From positions 1 to 64,000 of the forward strand of contig NZ_JAMBON010000005.1 in assembly GCF_023715655.1 (NCBI RefSeq): a DNA stretch of 64,000 nt, given 5' to 3'. How positions within the stretch are numbered: the first letter of the stretch is position 1; each line of letters begins with the position of its first letter. The notes beneath the pieces are model-generated. The model searched no databases. It was not told the DNA's origin and was given only the letters and a program-made list of their open reading frames with translations. Of this stretch, positions 25,926 through 33,568 are shown piece after piece. This DNA is from Oceanobacillus luteolus (lineage in GTDB: Bacteria > Bacillota > Bacilli > Bacillales > Amphibacillaceae). The position numbers and the translations under genes are program-made.

Positions 25926-26870
25926 TCATCCTCCTCTCCTATCCAAACTTATTAATTTGGCAGCCTCTCTTTTCAACACATCTATTACACTGGAAACAAT
26001 GTCATACTTACCAGATAACAATAAATAATTTTGTTGGATCTCAAAGTTAAAATCCTTCCCATCATGACGTTTCAACAAGGTATCCATCAGTACAATGCTT
26101 GTGTAATAGGGTATCCCTTCCAGGACAGCAATACTTTCCACAGATTTGCCAATATCTAAATGGCCAGCAAGCCATCTATCAGGGGATGACAAGGTATAGG
26201 CTTCGAAAGCTTTGAGGGAACGGCGATTCAGTTGTTGATATAGATCAAACATGACTTGCTCTAATCTACCTGTATTTTCATCATAAAGTTCCGCCGTGAA
26301 TGCTGATATAGCATCTTTCGTCCAAGACACACTGAATTTCATGCCTTGATTGTTACGGATCACTTCATTGATCATCAGCAGCTGACTCGGCAAACACTCT
26401 GTCATACTCACTACACCAACCGCCTCATTATTAAGCATTCGACCGAAGCTGCTTCTTAGTCCTGTCACCAACTGCGGGAAAAACCATACAGTACCACCAT
26501 TTCTCGTCTTTCCGATGATTTTTGATGCATTCGATGAATCATTGCCTGTAAAGGAGTTTTGGTTCGGTACCTTACCTTGTGCAAGTGCCAGGGAACGCAA
26601 GGCAGATATTGATTCTTCATTGAACTGTCTCGGCTGGAGCGATGGCCGATTTTGTTTCTCTTTAGGTTTTGAGGCCATGGTGGGAGATTTCGGATTCTTT
26701 TGTTTGAAACCAAGCCGCTCCTCTTTATGCATCCGCTGGTAATTCGGCCGCTTAATATGTGCAAGAGCAGGATTTTCAGTTATTTTATTCGGTTGCTCGA
26801 CCTTTCTGGAGACAATTGTTTTATTTCCTTGTAAAATCTCCTGGACGACTTGTTTCATGACATCGGACAA
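25926..26870 (-). CDS. divergent double-BMC-domain protein with long basic N-terminal extension
   Basis: A 314-residue protein that does not look like a standard shell protein. Residues 1-16 (MSDVMKQVVQEILQGN) form an amphipathic helix like an encapsulation peptide. Residues 17-115 are a basic, probably disordered linker. Residues about 149-234 and 243-308 each follow the BMC strand-helix-strand-strand-helix pattern. Domain 1 has 'AVGVVSMTECLPSQLLMINEVI', then 'FTAELYDENTGRLEQVM' and 'SLKAFEAYTLSSPD'. Domain 2 has 'SIAVLEGIPYYTSIVLMDTLLK', then 'LLLSGKYDIVSSVIDVLKREA'. This suggests a BMC-T-like trimer fused to a scaffold arm. TTG start after GAGGTG. The function is inferred. Confidence 0.6.
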   Translation of the reverse strand: MSDVMKQVVQEILQGNKTIVSRKVEQPNKITENPALAHIKRPNYQRMHKEERLGFKQKNPKSPTMASKPKEKQNRPSLQPRQFNEESISALRSLALAQGKVPNQNSFTGNDSSNASKIIGKTRNGGTVWFFPQLVTGLRSSFGRMLNNEAVGVVSMTECLPSQLLMINEVIRNNQGMKFSVSWTKDAISAFTAELYDENTGRLEQVMFDLYQQLNRRSLKAFEAYTLSSPDRWLAGHLDIGKSVESIAVLEGIPYYTSIVLMDTLLKRHDGKDFNFEIQQNYLLLSGKYDIVSSVIDVLKREAAKLISLDRRGG

Positions 26871-26925
26871 TTAACTTCACCTCACATTCCAATTAATCTG
26901 GAGTGGCCGGCATCCTTTTAGCAGT

Positions 26926-27189
26926 TCAGAGAATCTTCTTCAATTCCGAATGTGGACGTGGGATGACATTAAAAGAAATTAATTCTCCACCTGCTAATTC
27001 TGGAGCCAACCTGCCTACTTCTACTGCAGCACTCACATCGGCAACATCACCTTCAATAACTACGGTGATTAAACCGGATCCTACTCTTTTCATATCGACT
27101 AAAGTGATGTTGGCCGCTTTTGCCATCGAATCCAATGCTTCTACTGCTGCTGTAAGTCCTCTTGTTTCAACTAATCCAATTGCACTCAA
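26926..27189 (-). CDS. BMC-H shell hexamer protein with VGSG pore
   Basis: An 87-residue canonical BMC-H protein: 'AIGLVETRGLTAAVEALDSMAKAANITLV', pore segment KRVGSG, 'LITVVIEGDVADVSAAVEVG' and '[17 protein letters not shown]'. The TTG start is supported by GGGGGAG seven bases upstream. It is the first shell gene after UbiD. With a conventional Ser at the pore it is the likely bulk facet protein and the counterpart to the Phe-pored hexamer. Confidence 0.95.
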   Translation of the reverse strand: MSAIGLVETRGLTAAVEALDSMAKAANITLVDMKRVGSGLITVVIEGDVADVSAAVEVGRLAPELAGGELISFNVIPRPHSELKKIL

Positions 27190-27219
27190 ACTGTCTCTCC
27201 CCCTTTATGCACGAACTGA

Positions 27220-28566
27220 CTATAGATAATCCTGCAAATTAATATGGTCGTATGGCTCTGGGACAGATGTTCTTCTGAATAATTCTTTCTCAGACAGAGG
27301 GTACGTCGCGTCTATCCCCATCTTCGCAGACACGCCTCGTAAATTATGGGACGATTCCAAGGGTGAACCTTTTGCACCTGGTATGATGAAGACATCTTGA
27401 TCTGCTTGACACCTTGTAGCAATCGCCCATTCGACATCTTCAGGATTAAATACATCCACATCATCATCCACAACAACGACATGCTTCAAATCTTTATCAC
27501 TGGCAAAGGCTGCAAGCGCTGCTTGTTTTGCATCACCTTCCGACCTCTTTTCAATCTGAATGACGGCATGCAACCGTGCAGCTGCGGCCTTTGTAACATG
27601 AACGGCTTTCACATTGCGGACGACTTGTCTTACCGTGCTGAATAGAGTCATCTCTCTGACGAGGCACATAGATAATTTTTCTTCAGAACTTGATGGAAAA
27701 ATCGTTTGCATGATTGGATTATTCCGGTACGTCACTGCTGTCATCTCCACAATTGGTTCACGTCCATGTCCCCCGTAATATCCGCCGAGTTCACCGAATG
27801 CTCCCTCCTGATCTCGTTCATGTGGAAGAATTCTTCCCTCCATCACAATTTCCGCTTCTGCAAGAACCTCAAGATCCACCGTTTTCGCTTTGACAACATC
27901 AAGTGGATTACCAAGCAGGGCACCTGCAACATTCAATTTATCTGCATGAAAGAGGTGGGTACTAAACTGGGAGGCAAGTATGACAGCTGGAACAACCCCG
28001 AACATAACAGCGACTTCCAACGGTTCCCCTCTCTCCTCCAAGTAAGCATACTGTTCAGCAAGCTCTGGGGAGGTGATCACAATATTCGTCCGATTGCCAC
28101 CAATAAACTTCATTCGACGAATTGAGGTGTATCGCTTTTTCCCATCGAGATCCTTTACAACTAAAATTCCGGAAACATAATATGGCCCATCATCCTCTGC
28201 ATGAAATGTCGGAATCGGAAAGAGTTCACCTAAATTAAATGGAGGCGTTATCACATTTTCTTGTACCGGAGCCTGTGTAACAAGATTGGTGGGGAGTGGA
28301 TTGATGATGGAATTGACCATGTTTGGCAGTAATTCCGATTCCTCCAACCCCATACTATCCGCCATCAATTTCCGGCTGCCTCCGAGTCCTCCGACTACCG
28401 GGACGGAATAACCTTTCACCTTCTCAAACCACAAAGGCCGTTCCCCCTTTAATGCACGGAGAACTGCACCTAGTTCATACTCTGGGCTTACTTCCCGTTT
28501 CACACGGGAGAGGTGTCCGCGCTTCTCCCAATCAGCAAGTAAATCTCTCATATTTAGGGGATTCAT
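27220..28566 (-). CDS. UbiD family prFMN-dependent decarboxylase, candidate 4-amino-5-imidazolecarboxylate decarboxylase
   Basis: A 448-residue non-oxidative decarboxylase that uses prenylated FMN. Catalytic positions are visible: Arg in YTSIRRM (about 150), then Glu254 and Glu259 in EGAFGE. The Arg-Glu-Glu spacing of 104 and 5 residues equals that of fungal Fdc1. It is translationally coupled to its cofactor enzyme UbiX (ATGA overlap) and directly precedes the first shell gene. UbiD enzymes decarboxylate aromatic, acrylic and heteroaromatic acids. Here an imidazolecarboxylate is proposed from pathway context. No ubiquinone or phenol pathway genes are nearby. Confidence 0.88.
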   Translation of the reverse strand: MNPLNMRDLLADWEKRGHLSRVKREVSPEYELGAVLRALKGERPLWFEKVKGYSVPVVGGLGGSRKLMADSMGLEESELLPNMVNSIINPLPTNLVTQAPVQENVITPPFNLGELFPIPTFHAEDDGPYYVSGILVVKDLDGKKRYTSIRRMKFIGGNRTNIVITSPELAEQYAYLEERGEPLEVAVMFGVVPAVILASQFSTHLFHADKLNVAGALLGNPLDVVKAKTVDLEVLAEAEIVMEGRILPHERDQEGAFGELGGYYGGHGREPIVEMTAVTYRNNPIMQTIFPSSSEEKLSMCLVREMTLFSTVRQVVRNVKAVHVTKAAAARLHAVIQIEKRSEGDAKQAALAAFASDKDLKHVVVVDDDVDVFNPEDVEWAIATRCQADQDVFIIPGAKGSPLESSHNLRGVSAKMGIDATYPLSEKELFRRTSVPEPYDHINLQDYL

Positions 28567-29132
28567 TCTTTCTCCCCCCATCTTTCCATTAATTCATGTT
28601 CAATCCGAAGTTCGTCCAATATCCGGGCAACGACAAAATTGACCAACTCCCAAATTTCTGTCGGCTGATGATAAAAACCAGGACTTGCCGGTAAAATCGA
28701 TACACCTGCTTCCGCCAAGGTCATCATATTCCTCAAATGTATGACGTTGAACGGAGCTTCCCTCGGCACGACTACGAAATTCCTTCTTTCTTTCATCACC
28801 ACACCGGCTGCCCGGCTTACAAGAGAATCACCGACTCCATTGGCGATGGCACCAAGTGTATTCATCGAACAAGGTACAATGACCATGCCATCGGTTTGGA
28901 ATGAGCCACTTGCAATCGCAGCAAATAAGTTTTTATTATGATAAATAATTGCATACTCCTTCAAATCCTCTATATCTACGCCACATTCAAATTGCATCAC
29001 CTTTACTCCCATTTCGGTTGCAACTAAATGGACTTCAATTCCCATTTGATGAAGCGCGCGGATCAATGTGTAAGCATAGATTGATCCGCTTGCTCCTGTA
29101 ATGCCGACGACGATTCTCATCTTACGGCTCAT
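28563..29132 (-). CDS. UbiX family flavin prenyltransferase
   Basis: A 189-residue protein that makes prenylated FMN from FMN and dimethylallyl phosphate for UbiD enzymes. Visible motifs are 'GITGASGSIYA' (phosphate loop, residues 10-20), 'VPCSMNTLGAIANGVGDSL', 'VPREAPFN' and 'SPGFYH'. It overlaps UbiD by four bases, so cofactor synthesis and use are co-expressed. Pad1/VdcB-type paralogues have the same role. The ATG is preceded by AAGGTG. Confidence 0.93.
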   Translation of the reverse strand: MSRKMRIVVGITGASGSIYAYTLIRALHQMGIEVHLVATEMGVKVMQFECGVDIEDLKEYAIIYHNKNLFAAIASGSFQTDGMVIVPCSMNTLGAIANGVGDSLVSRAAGVVMKERRNFVVVPREAPFNVIHLRNMMTLAEAGVSILPASPGFYHQPTEIWELVNFVVARILDELRIEHELMERWGEKE

Positions 29133-29141
29133 AAAGTCACC

Positions 29142-29735
29142 TTATATCGTTTGCTGACTTTGGGAGAATTTTTGCTTCGCAGCTTTCATATATTCATCGG
29201 TCGTCAAAATCTCTCCGAATAAATCCATATCGCGGAGACCCGCAATATGCATATCTTCATCTTTGGATGCAGTTGCATCGGATAAAGCGATGACGTTATA
29301 GCCGTGATAGAGAGCATCAGAAGCCGTACTTCTCACACATACATTCGTCCATACCCCTGTAAGCACAACCGTATCAATCGACTCTTCCCTCAAAAATAAA
29401 TCGAAGTCGGTATAGCTGAATGCACTATGTCTGCGCTTCTGTACGACATAATCACCTTTATCCTCTTCCGGCTGAAGTTCTGGAATAAACTGTGAGCCCC
29501 ATGTACCTTTAATCGCATGTACTGGTCTTACTCTGAAATCCGCATCATTTTTTCGGTGTGCTTCTTGAACATGGATAACCTGAATATTATTCTCATGGCA
29601 AAAATCAATTGCTTCCCTAATTTTAGGGACAATTTTTTCTCCATCTGGGCACCGTAGCGTTGCATTTTCACCAATAAAATCATTCAGCATATCGATAATC
29701 ACTAGCGCATGTTTTTTACCTTTCAATTCTGCCAA
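29142..29735 (-). CDS. isochorismatase-fold cysteine amidohydrolase, candidate ureido hydrolase
   Basis: A 197-residue cysteine hydrolase of the N-carbamoylsarcosine amidase/RutB/biuret hydrolase group. The triad is visible: Asp in 'VIIDMLNDF' near residue 15, Lys in 'VVQKRRHSAF' and nucleophile Cys in 'GVWTNVCVRSTASDA'. Such enzymes hydrolyse carbamoyl or ureido groups to amine, CO2 and ammonia. Located between a hydantoinase-like amidohydrolase and UbiX/UbiD, it fits cleavage of 4-ureido-5-imidazolecarboxylate to the amino acid (inferred). TTG start after AAGGGTGG. An N-terminal amphipathic extension is not seen. Confidence 0.88.
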   Translation of the reverse strand: MAELKGKKHALVIIDMLNDFIGENATLRCPDGEKIVPKIREAIDFCHENNIQVIHVQEAHRKNDADFRVRPVHAIKGTWGSQFIPELQPEEDKGDYVVQKRRHSAFSYTDFDLFLREESIDTVVLTGVWTNVCVRSTASDALYHGYNVIALSDATASKDEDMHIAGLRDMDLFGEILTTDEYMKAAKQKFSQSQQTI

Positions 29736-29751
29736 GTCAACCCACCCTTTC

Positions 29752-31233
29752 CTAATTACTTACTAACGCTTTCTCTATTCTATGCTTCTCTTCCAGCTCT
29801 TTTGCAGATTCTTCATAAACCTCATATTTAATCTCGCGATCTAATCTCTGGATACTTTGACGTTTCACATATTCACCGTAACCCGCTTTTCCGACGATGC
29901 CGCCATTGTCTTCATCATAAATAACTTTGCCACGGACAATCGTTTGGATCGGTTTTCCTTTTAATTTCATACCATGGAGCGGATTGTATTTTGCCATGGA
30001 TTCCGTCTTTTGTTCGTCAATCGTATACTCACGTTCGAGATCGATTACAGTGAAGTCCGCGTCACTGCCAAGTTCAATTGCACCCTTTTTCGGATAAATT
30101 CCATAATGGATTGCAGCATTTCTGCTCGTCACCTCTACAAAGCGGGAGAGGGACAAACGGCCTTTATTGAAACCTTCACTAACAAGGATTGGTACCATTG
30201 TCTCGACTCCAGGAATGCCCGGGAAACTGTTCCAAATCGTTGAATCTGCTGCAGCTTTTTCTGTTGCAATTTCATAAGGGGCATGGTCTGTTCCGACGAA
30301 ATCAATCGTACCGTCAGCAAGCGCCTGCCAGTGAACGATATTATCTTCTTTTTCACGGAGAGGTGGTGCAATTTTCGCAAAGGTACCCCGCTCCGACATG
30401 GAATCTTGCGCATTCAGTACAAGATAATGCGGACACGTTTCTGCAGTCACTTTAACGCCACGTAATTTCGCCTCGCGAACGAGTTGCACCCCTTCCTTCG
30501 TACTCATATGAACGATATGGACACGTGCACCCGTTGCTTCCGCATAGCTGATGACGAGCTGGATTGCCACTTTTTCCGCCAGTGACATTCTTGCTTCCGC
30601 CCAAGCTGGACCATCCAATCTGCCTTCACTTTTCAATTTTTCTGTGTAGAACGTACAAATGTCATAATTCTCAGCGTGTACCCCAATCGGTAATCCTGTT
30701 GGTGCAATTTTACGGAAAATCTCCAACATTTCCCCATCAGTAACTTTTGGAAATGTCGGCACAGACGGTGTCATATAAACTTTAAATGCAACGACACCTT
30801 CTTCAATTTGCGGATAAATATTATCGAGCCAGCCTTCCCGTACATCTTCACCAGTCATGCCGCCCCAGAAACAGTAATCAATATAAGCCTGATCTCTTAG
30901 CGGCTCAATTTTTTTATAAAAACTTTCCCTATCTCTTACAGAAGGTTTACTACAGCACGGCATGTCAATATGGGTCGTTACTCCCCCTGCAGCAGCAGAC
31001 CTAGTGCCTGTCGTAAATGTCTCGCGGTGGGTAAAACCAGGATCCATAAAATGTGTATGTGGGTCGATACATCCAGGTACGACGAGATTTTCTTTTATAT
31101 CAATGGTTTCCTTCGCCTTCAGCGTACTCACATCGTTCGTGAAGCCTACTATCTTTCCATCATTTACGAGTATATTTGTTTTTACTTTTCGGTCTCCTTG
31201 AGGTATAAGTGCATTCGTTAAAATTAAATCCAT
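29752..31233 (-). CDS. hydantoinase/allantoinase-type cyclic amidohydrolase, candidate xanthine amidohydrolase
   Basis: A 493-residue binuclear zinc enzyme that opens cyclic amides. Ligand motifs: 'GCIDPHTHFMDPG' (HxH), 'VVAFKVYMTP' (Lys to be carbamylated), 'GVHAEN', 'IVHMST' and 'VGTDHAPYE'. It resembles allantoinase and dihydropyrimidinase. The last 40 residues (after 'KAGYGEYVKRQS') are a charged helical extension beyond the family's usual end and might be a targeting segment. It is the first gene of the long operon behind promoter 31528-31556 and leader A. Opening the xanthine pyrimidine ring to 4-ureido-5-imidazolecarboxylate is inferred; allantoin is the alternative substrate. Confidence 0.85.
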   Translation of the reverse strand: MDLILTNALIPQGDRKVKTNILVNDGKIVGFTNDVSTLKAKETIDIKENLVVPGCIDPHTHFMDPGFTHRETFTTGTRSAAAGGVTTHIDMPCCSKPSVRDRESFYKKIEPLRDQAYIDYCFWGGMTGEDVREGWLDNIYPQIEEGVVAFKVYMTPSVPTFPKVTDGEMLEIFRKIAPTGLPIGVHAENYDICTFYTEKLKSEGRLDGPAWAEARMSLAEKVAIQLVISYAEATGARVHIVHMSTKEGVQLVREAKLRGVKVTAETCPHYLVLNAQDSMSERGTFAKIAPPLREKEDNIVHWQALADGTIDFVGTDHAPYEIATEKAAADSTIWNSFPGIPGVETMVPILVSEGFNKGRLSLSRFVEVTSRNAAIHYGIYPKKGAIELGSDADFTVIDLEREYTIDEQKTESMAKYNPLHGMKLKGKPIQTIVRGKVIYDEDNGGIVGKAGYGEYVKRQSIQRLDREIKYEVYEESAKELEEKHRIEKALVSN

Positions 31234-31337
31234 TAAATTCTCCCCTTTTTACTAGAATAGTAGTTTAAATAAATATCAAAACTTCCAATTAGTTCTAGTT
31301 TCCGACATCCCTCCCTTCTCTAATATTTTTTCAATAT

Positions 31338-31482
31338 AAAAAACCGCAGACCTAAAACAATCCCAAAAGGAATTATTTTAAATCTGCGGTTCAACAACTT
31401 CCGTATAACAGAAATTTCATGAAACCGCTTTATTAGGTGCTGGAACAATAACGACCTGCGCTAATGTTCCTAAGCAATAAAG
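31338..31482 (-). promoter_or_regulatory. structured leader RNA with attenuator, copy A (upstream of hydantoinase/BMC operon)
   Basis: On the minus strand: outer stem CTTTATT/AATAAAG (31476-31482 with 31428-31434), inner hairpin GGAACA/TGTTCC, then P1 GCGGTT/AACCGC (31423-31428 with 31386-31391) enclosing TTCTG-TTATA-CGGAA (31399-31413). A terminator stem (31342-31391, AACCGCAGA with TCTGCGGTT) ends in a T-run. P1 and terminator share AACCGC. Conserved bases shared with copy B are 'AAGCGGTT-CATG', 'TCTGTT-TACGGA' and 'TTGAACCGCAGATTTA'. About 105 bases separate it from the ATG at 31233. Confidence 0.75.
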
Positions 31483-31527
31483 GCAGTCTTATATTTGATG
31501 ATTTCTTATTTTCGTTGGTTAATCATT

Positions 31528-31556
31528 AGAATAATAAACCTTTTCCATAATGTCAA
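31528..31556 (-). promoter_or_regulatory. sigma-A promoter of the hydantoinase/BMC operon
   Basis: TTGACA (31551-31556) and TATTCT (31528-31533) on the minus strand are separated by exactly 17 bases. Transcription would begin near 31521, about 40 bases before the first stem of leader A, so the leader is fully transcribed. Confidence 0.75.
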
Positions 31557-31611
31557 GCCGTATTCTGATTTTTGGTACTAATACATATATTTTAACTCTT
31601 GCAACAACATG

Positions 31612-33138
31612 TCAATTCGCTTTTCTATCAATTATTTTTTCTTGATCAGTCATCTGTCCCTGTTGTACAAGCCTTGATTTCGACATAATCAAGAAGTATA
31701 TCCCAATCAGAACATAACCGACGCTATATTCAAAAGATGCATTAAAGGCAACTGCAGAGGCATGAATAATACCAAAGAACGATAATACCGCACCCGCGAA
31801 TGAAAAGAGAGATGCCTTCTTAAAATCATGATCAATCACACATACTACAATGGCACCTAAAATGATAGCCGATATTAAAGCCCCCTGCCCCAATGGAACA
31901 ATTGCTGGTGAGATATTGCTGACCACTTCCCCTGCCTCGTTATTAAATCTTGTCATCAAGTAGTTGGAGAAATACGGAATCATGGCAATTGCAATTGCCG
32001 GATAATATTTACTATGTGAGGTCTGATAAGCCGTTGCAATCAAGGAAACCCCGACAAACACCATAATCGGTGCGATGGCAGCAAGCGGGATAATCGAAGA
32101 AACAACAGCGATCAAACCGAACATCGCTGCAAACATATACACAATTCCATTCAATATACTATAACCTCTTCCCGCACCCATCCATTTGGAGCCTGTAGAT
32201 GCAAGATAGACAGTCGTTGGAAATGCTCCGCCAAATATTGGTCCGATCATTGTTCCAACGCCATCAGCAATCATACTTTCCTTAATATCATATTTATCTC
32301 CAAGTGCTCCAACAGCTTCTACATTGTTCATCGTTTCGATTGCATTATAAATAGTTATTGGAAGCACTACAGCAAAAATAGATACCGCAGTTCCGAACAG
32401 GAGTCCCATTCCCTCAATGGTAGCTAATGTCGGCAAGAATGGGAAAAAGCCAAATTGAGAAAGTCCCTCAGATATTCCGTCCAACTTTTCATATCCAAAG
32501 AGATAAGCTAACACCGTACCAATAATTACTGCAAATAATGAAGCTGGAATCTTGAACGGCATCGCAATCTTGCCAATGATCCCAACGATAATGATGGCTA
32601 ATACAACAAGGCCGACAACAGGAATTTGCAGCGTATTGAACATCATTTCACCAGCGATAAACGTTAGAGCCAACCCCGCTAACGCACCAAGCATAGCTGC
32701 CCTTGGTATATTCCGGTGTAACCATTTACCGATAAACCCCATACTCGCTTCAATAATTCCCGCTATGAAACAGGCAGCTACAGAGATTTTCCATGCGGTC
32801 TCCGGATCATTCGTAAACGCCAATGCCGGTGCCATCACCCCGAATAAAAATACAAACATCGCAGGCGTACTGATCCCGTAAGACAATGCTGTGACGTCGG
32901 TACGCTGTTCTTTGACAGCTAGTTTTTTGGCCATATGGGCGTAATACAAATTACCAAATAATACAGCTACCGCCGCTCCCGGAATCACACGGCCAAATAC
33001 TATATCTGCAGGGTAGCCCATTCCAAGCATTGCCACAGAAATGATGACAAAGTTTGCAAGATTGTTTTGAAATAATGCAAAGAAAGCATCGATATCTTCT
33101 TTCTTAAACAATGGGTAATGAAAAGTATTATTATTCAT
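31612..33138 (-). CDS. NCS2 family purine/xanthine-type permease
   Basis: A 508-residue polytopic transporter of the NCS2 superfamily, closer to an uncharacterised AzgA-like branch than to PbuX/PyrP. Recognisable parts are 'NNLANFVIISVAMLGMGYPADIVFGRVIPGAA', 'TDVTALSYGISTPAMFVFLFG', 'PITIYNAIETMNNVEAVGA' (half-helix region) and 'PIFGGAFPTTVYL'. ATG 33138 has GGAG nine bases upstream. Leader B precedes it and it sits upstream of the BMC operon, so it probably imports the substrate of that pathway (xanthine, urate, or another oxopurine). It ends before promoter 31556 and is likely a separate transcript. Confidence 0.85.
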   Translation of the reverse strand: MNNNTFHYPLFKKEDIDAFFALFQNNLANFVIISVAMLGMGYPADIVFGRVIPGAAVAVLFGNLYYAHMAKKLAVKEQRTDVTALSYGISTPAMFVFLFGVMAPALAFTNDPETAWKISVAACFIAGIIEASMGFIGKWLHRNIPRAAMLGALAGLALTFIAGEMMFNTLQIPVVGLVVLAIIIVGIIGKIAMPFKIPASLFAVIIGTVLAYLFGYEKLDGISEGLSQFGFFPFLPTLATIEGMGLLFGTAVSIFAVVLPITIYNAIETMNNVEAVGALGDKYDIKESMIADGVGTMIGPIFGGAFPTTVYLASTGSKWMGAGRGYSILNGIVYMFAAMFGLIAVVSSIIPLAAIAPIMVFVGVSLIATAYQTSHSKYYPAIAIAMIPYFSNYLMTRFNNEAGEVVSNISPAIVPLGQGALISAIILGAIVVCVIDHDFKKASLFSFAGAVLSFFGIIHASAVAFNASFEYSVGYVLIGIYFLIMSKSRLVQQGQMTDQEKIIDRKAN

Positions 33139-33301
33139 TTCTCCCAACTCCCTATTCTTTGTTTAAAACATAGCAGTGCTTACAATAAAATCATCTGCTC
33201 CCCCTTTGAATTATTTTCAAATGTTCACTAGACCGCCCCCTCCTCAAATACTATCTTTCCAAATGTTTTTTCTATCTCGGTATGCCATCTGTCAAAGAGC
33301 C

Positions 33302-33442
33302 CAAAAAAACCGCAGACTTAGATTTAATCTAAATCTGCGGTTCAAGCAGCCTCCGTAAAACAGAGACTACATGTAACCGCTTCAAAAACAACTAGGAACA
33401 ATAGACGAAAATACGTGTAATGCTCCTCGAAGATTATTGAAG
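33302..33442 (-). promoter_or_regulatory. structured leader RNA with attenuator, copy B (upstream of NCS2 permease)
   Basis: On the minus strand: stem CTTCAA/TTGAAG (33437-33442 with 33380-33385), hairpin GGAGCA/TGTTCC (33421-33426 with 33395-33400), P1 GCGGTT/AACCGC (33375-33380 with 33337-33342) around CTCTG-TTTTA-CGGAG (33351-33365). A terminator stem follows (33308-33342) with a 7-T run. Against copy A the closing pair of the inner hairpin changes from T-A to C-G, and the outer stem differs while still pairing. The terminator stem is followed after about 165 bases by the permease ATG. No convincing promoter was found upstream. Confidence 0.75.
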
Positions 33443-33568
33443 TTAGATGAATAGGTTGTTTAATCATATGAAGATGTCCCATTGAACATGCCAACATTCT
33501 TTGGTTGAGATTTTATAATAAGAGGAGTAAATATTAGGAAAAACTTGAGTATAAACCGTTCACAGCTT

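Noticed and set aside
18500-31233. Classical urate-allantoin-ureidoglycolate pathway
   Set aside because: No uricase, HIU hydrolase, OHCU decarboxylase, allantoate amidohydrolase signature set or glyoxylate genes are seen, whereas UbiD/UbiX has no place in that route. It is kept only as an alternative for the hydantoinase.
31338-31482. T-box leader suggested by GAACCGCAG
   Set aside because: No stem I/specifier region, the leader is too short, and the downstream genes are unrelated to amino acids or tRNA charging.
33351-33380. CCGTAAA...GACTA on the plus strand, resembling the 3' half of a purine riboswitch
   Set aside because: The P2 stem and the GTTTCTACC joiner are missing, copies A and C do not keep GACTA, and the genes lie on the opposite strand. 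The minus-strand fold with terminator explains all three copies better.
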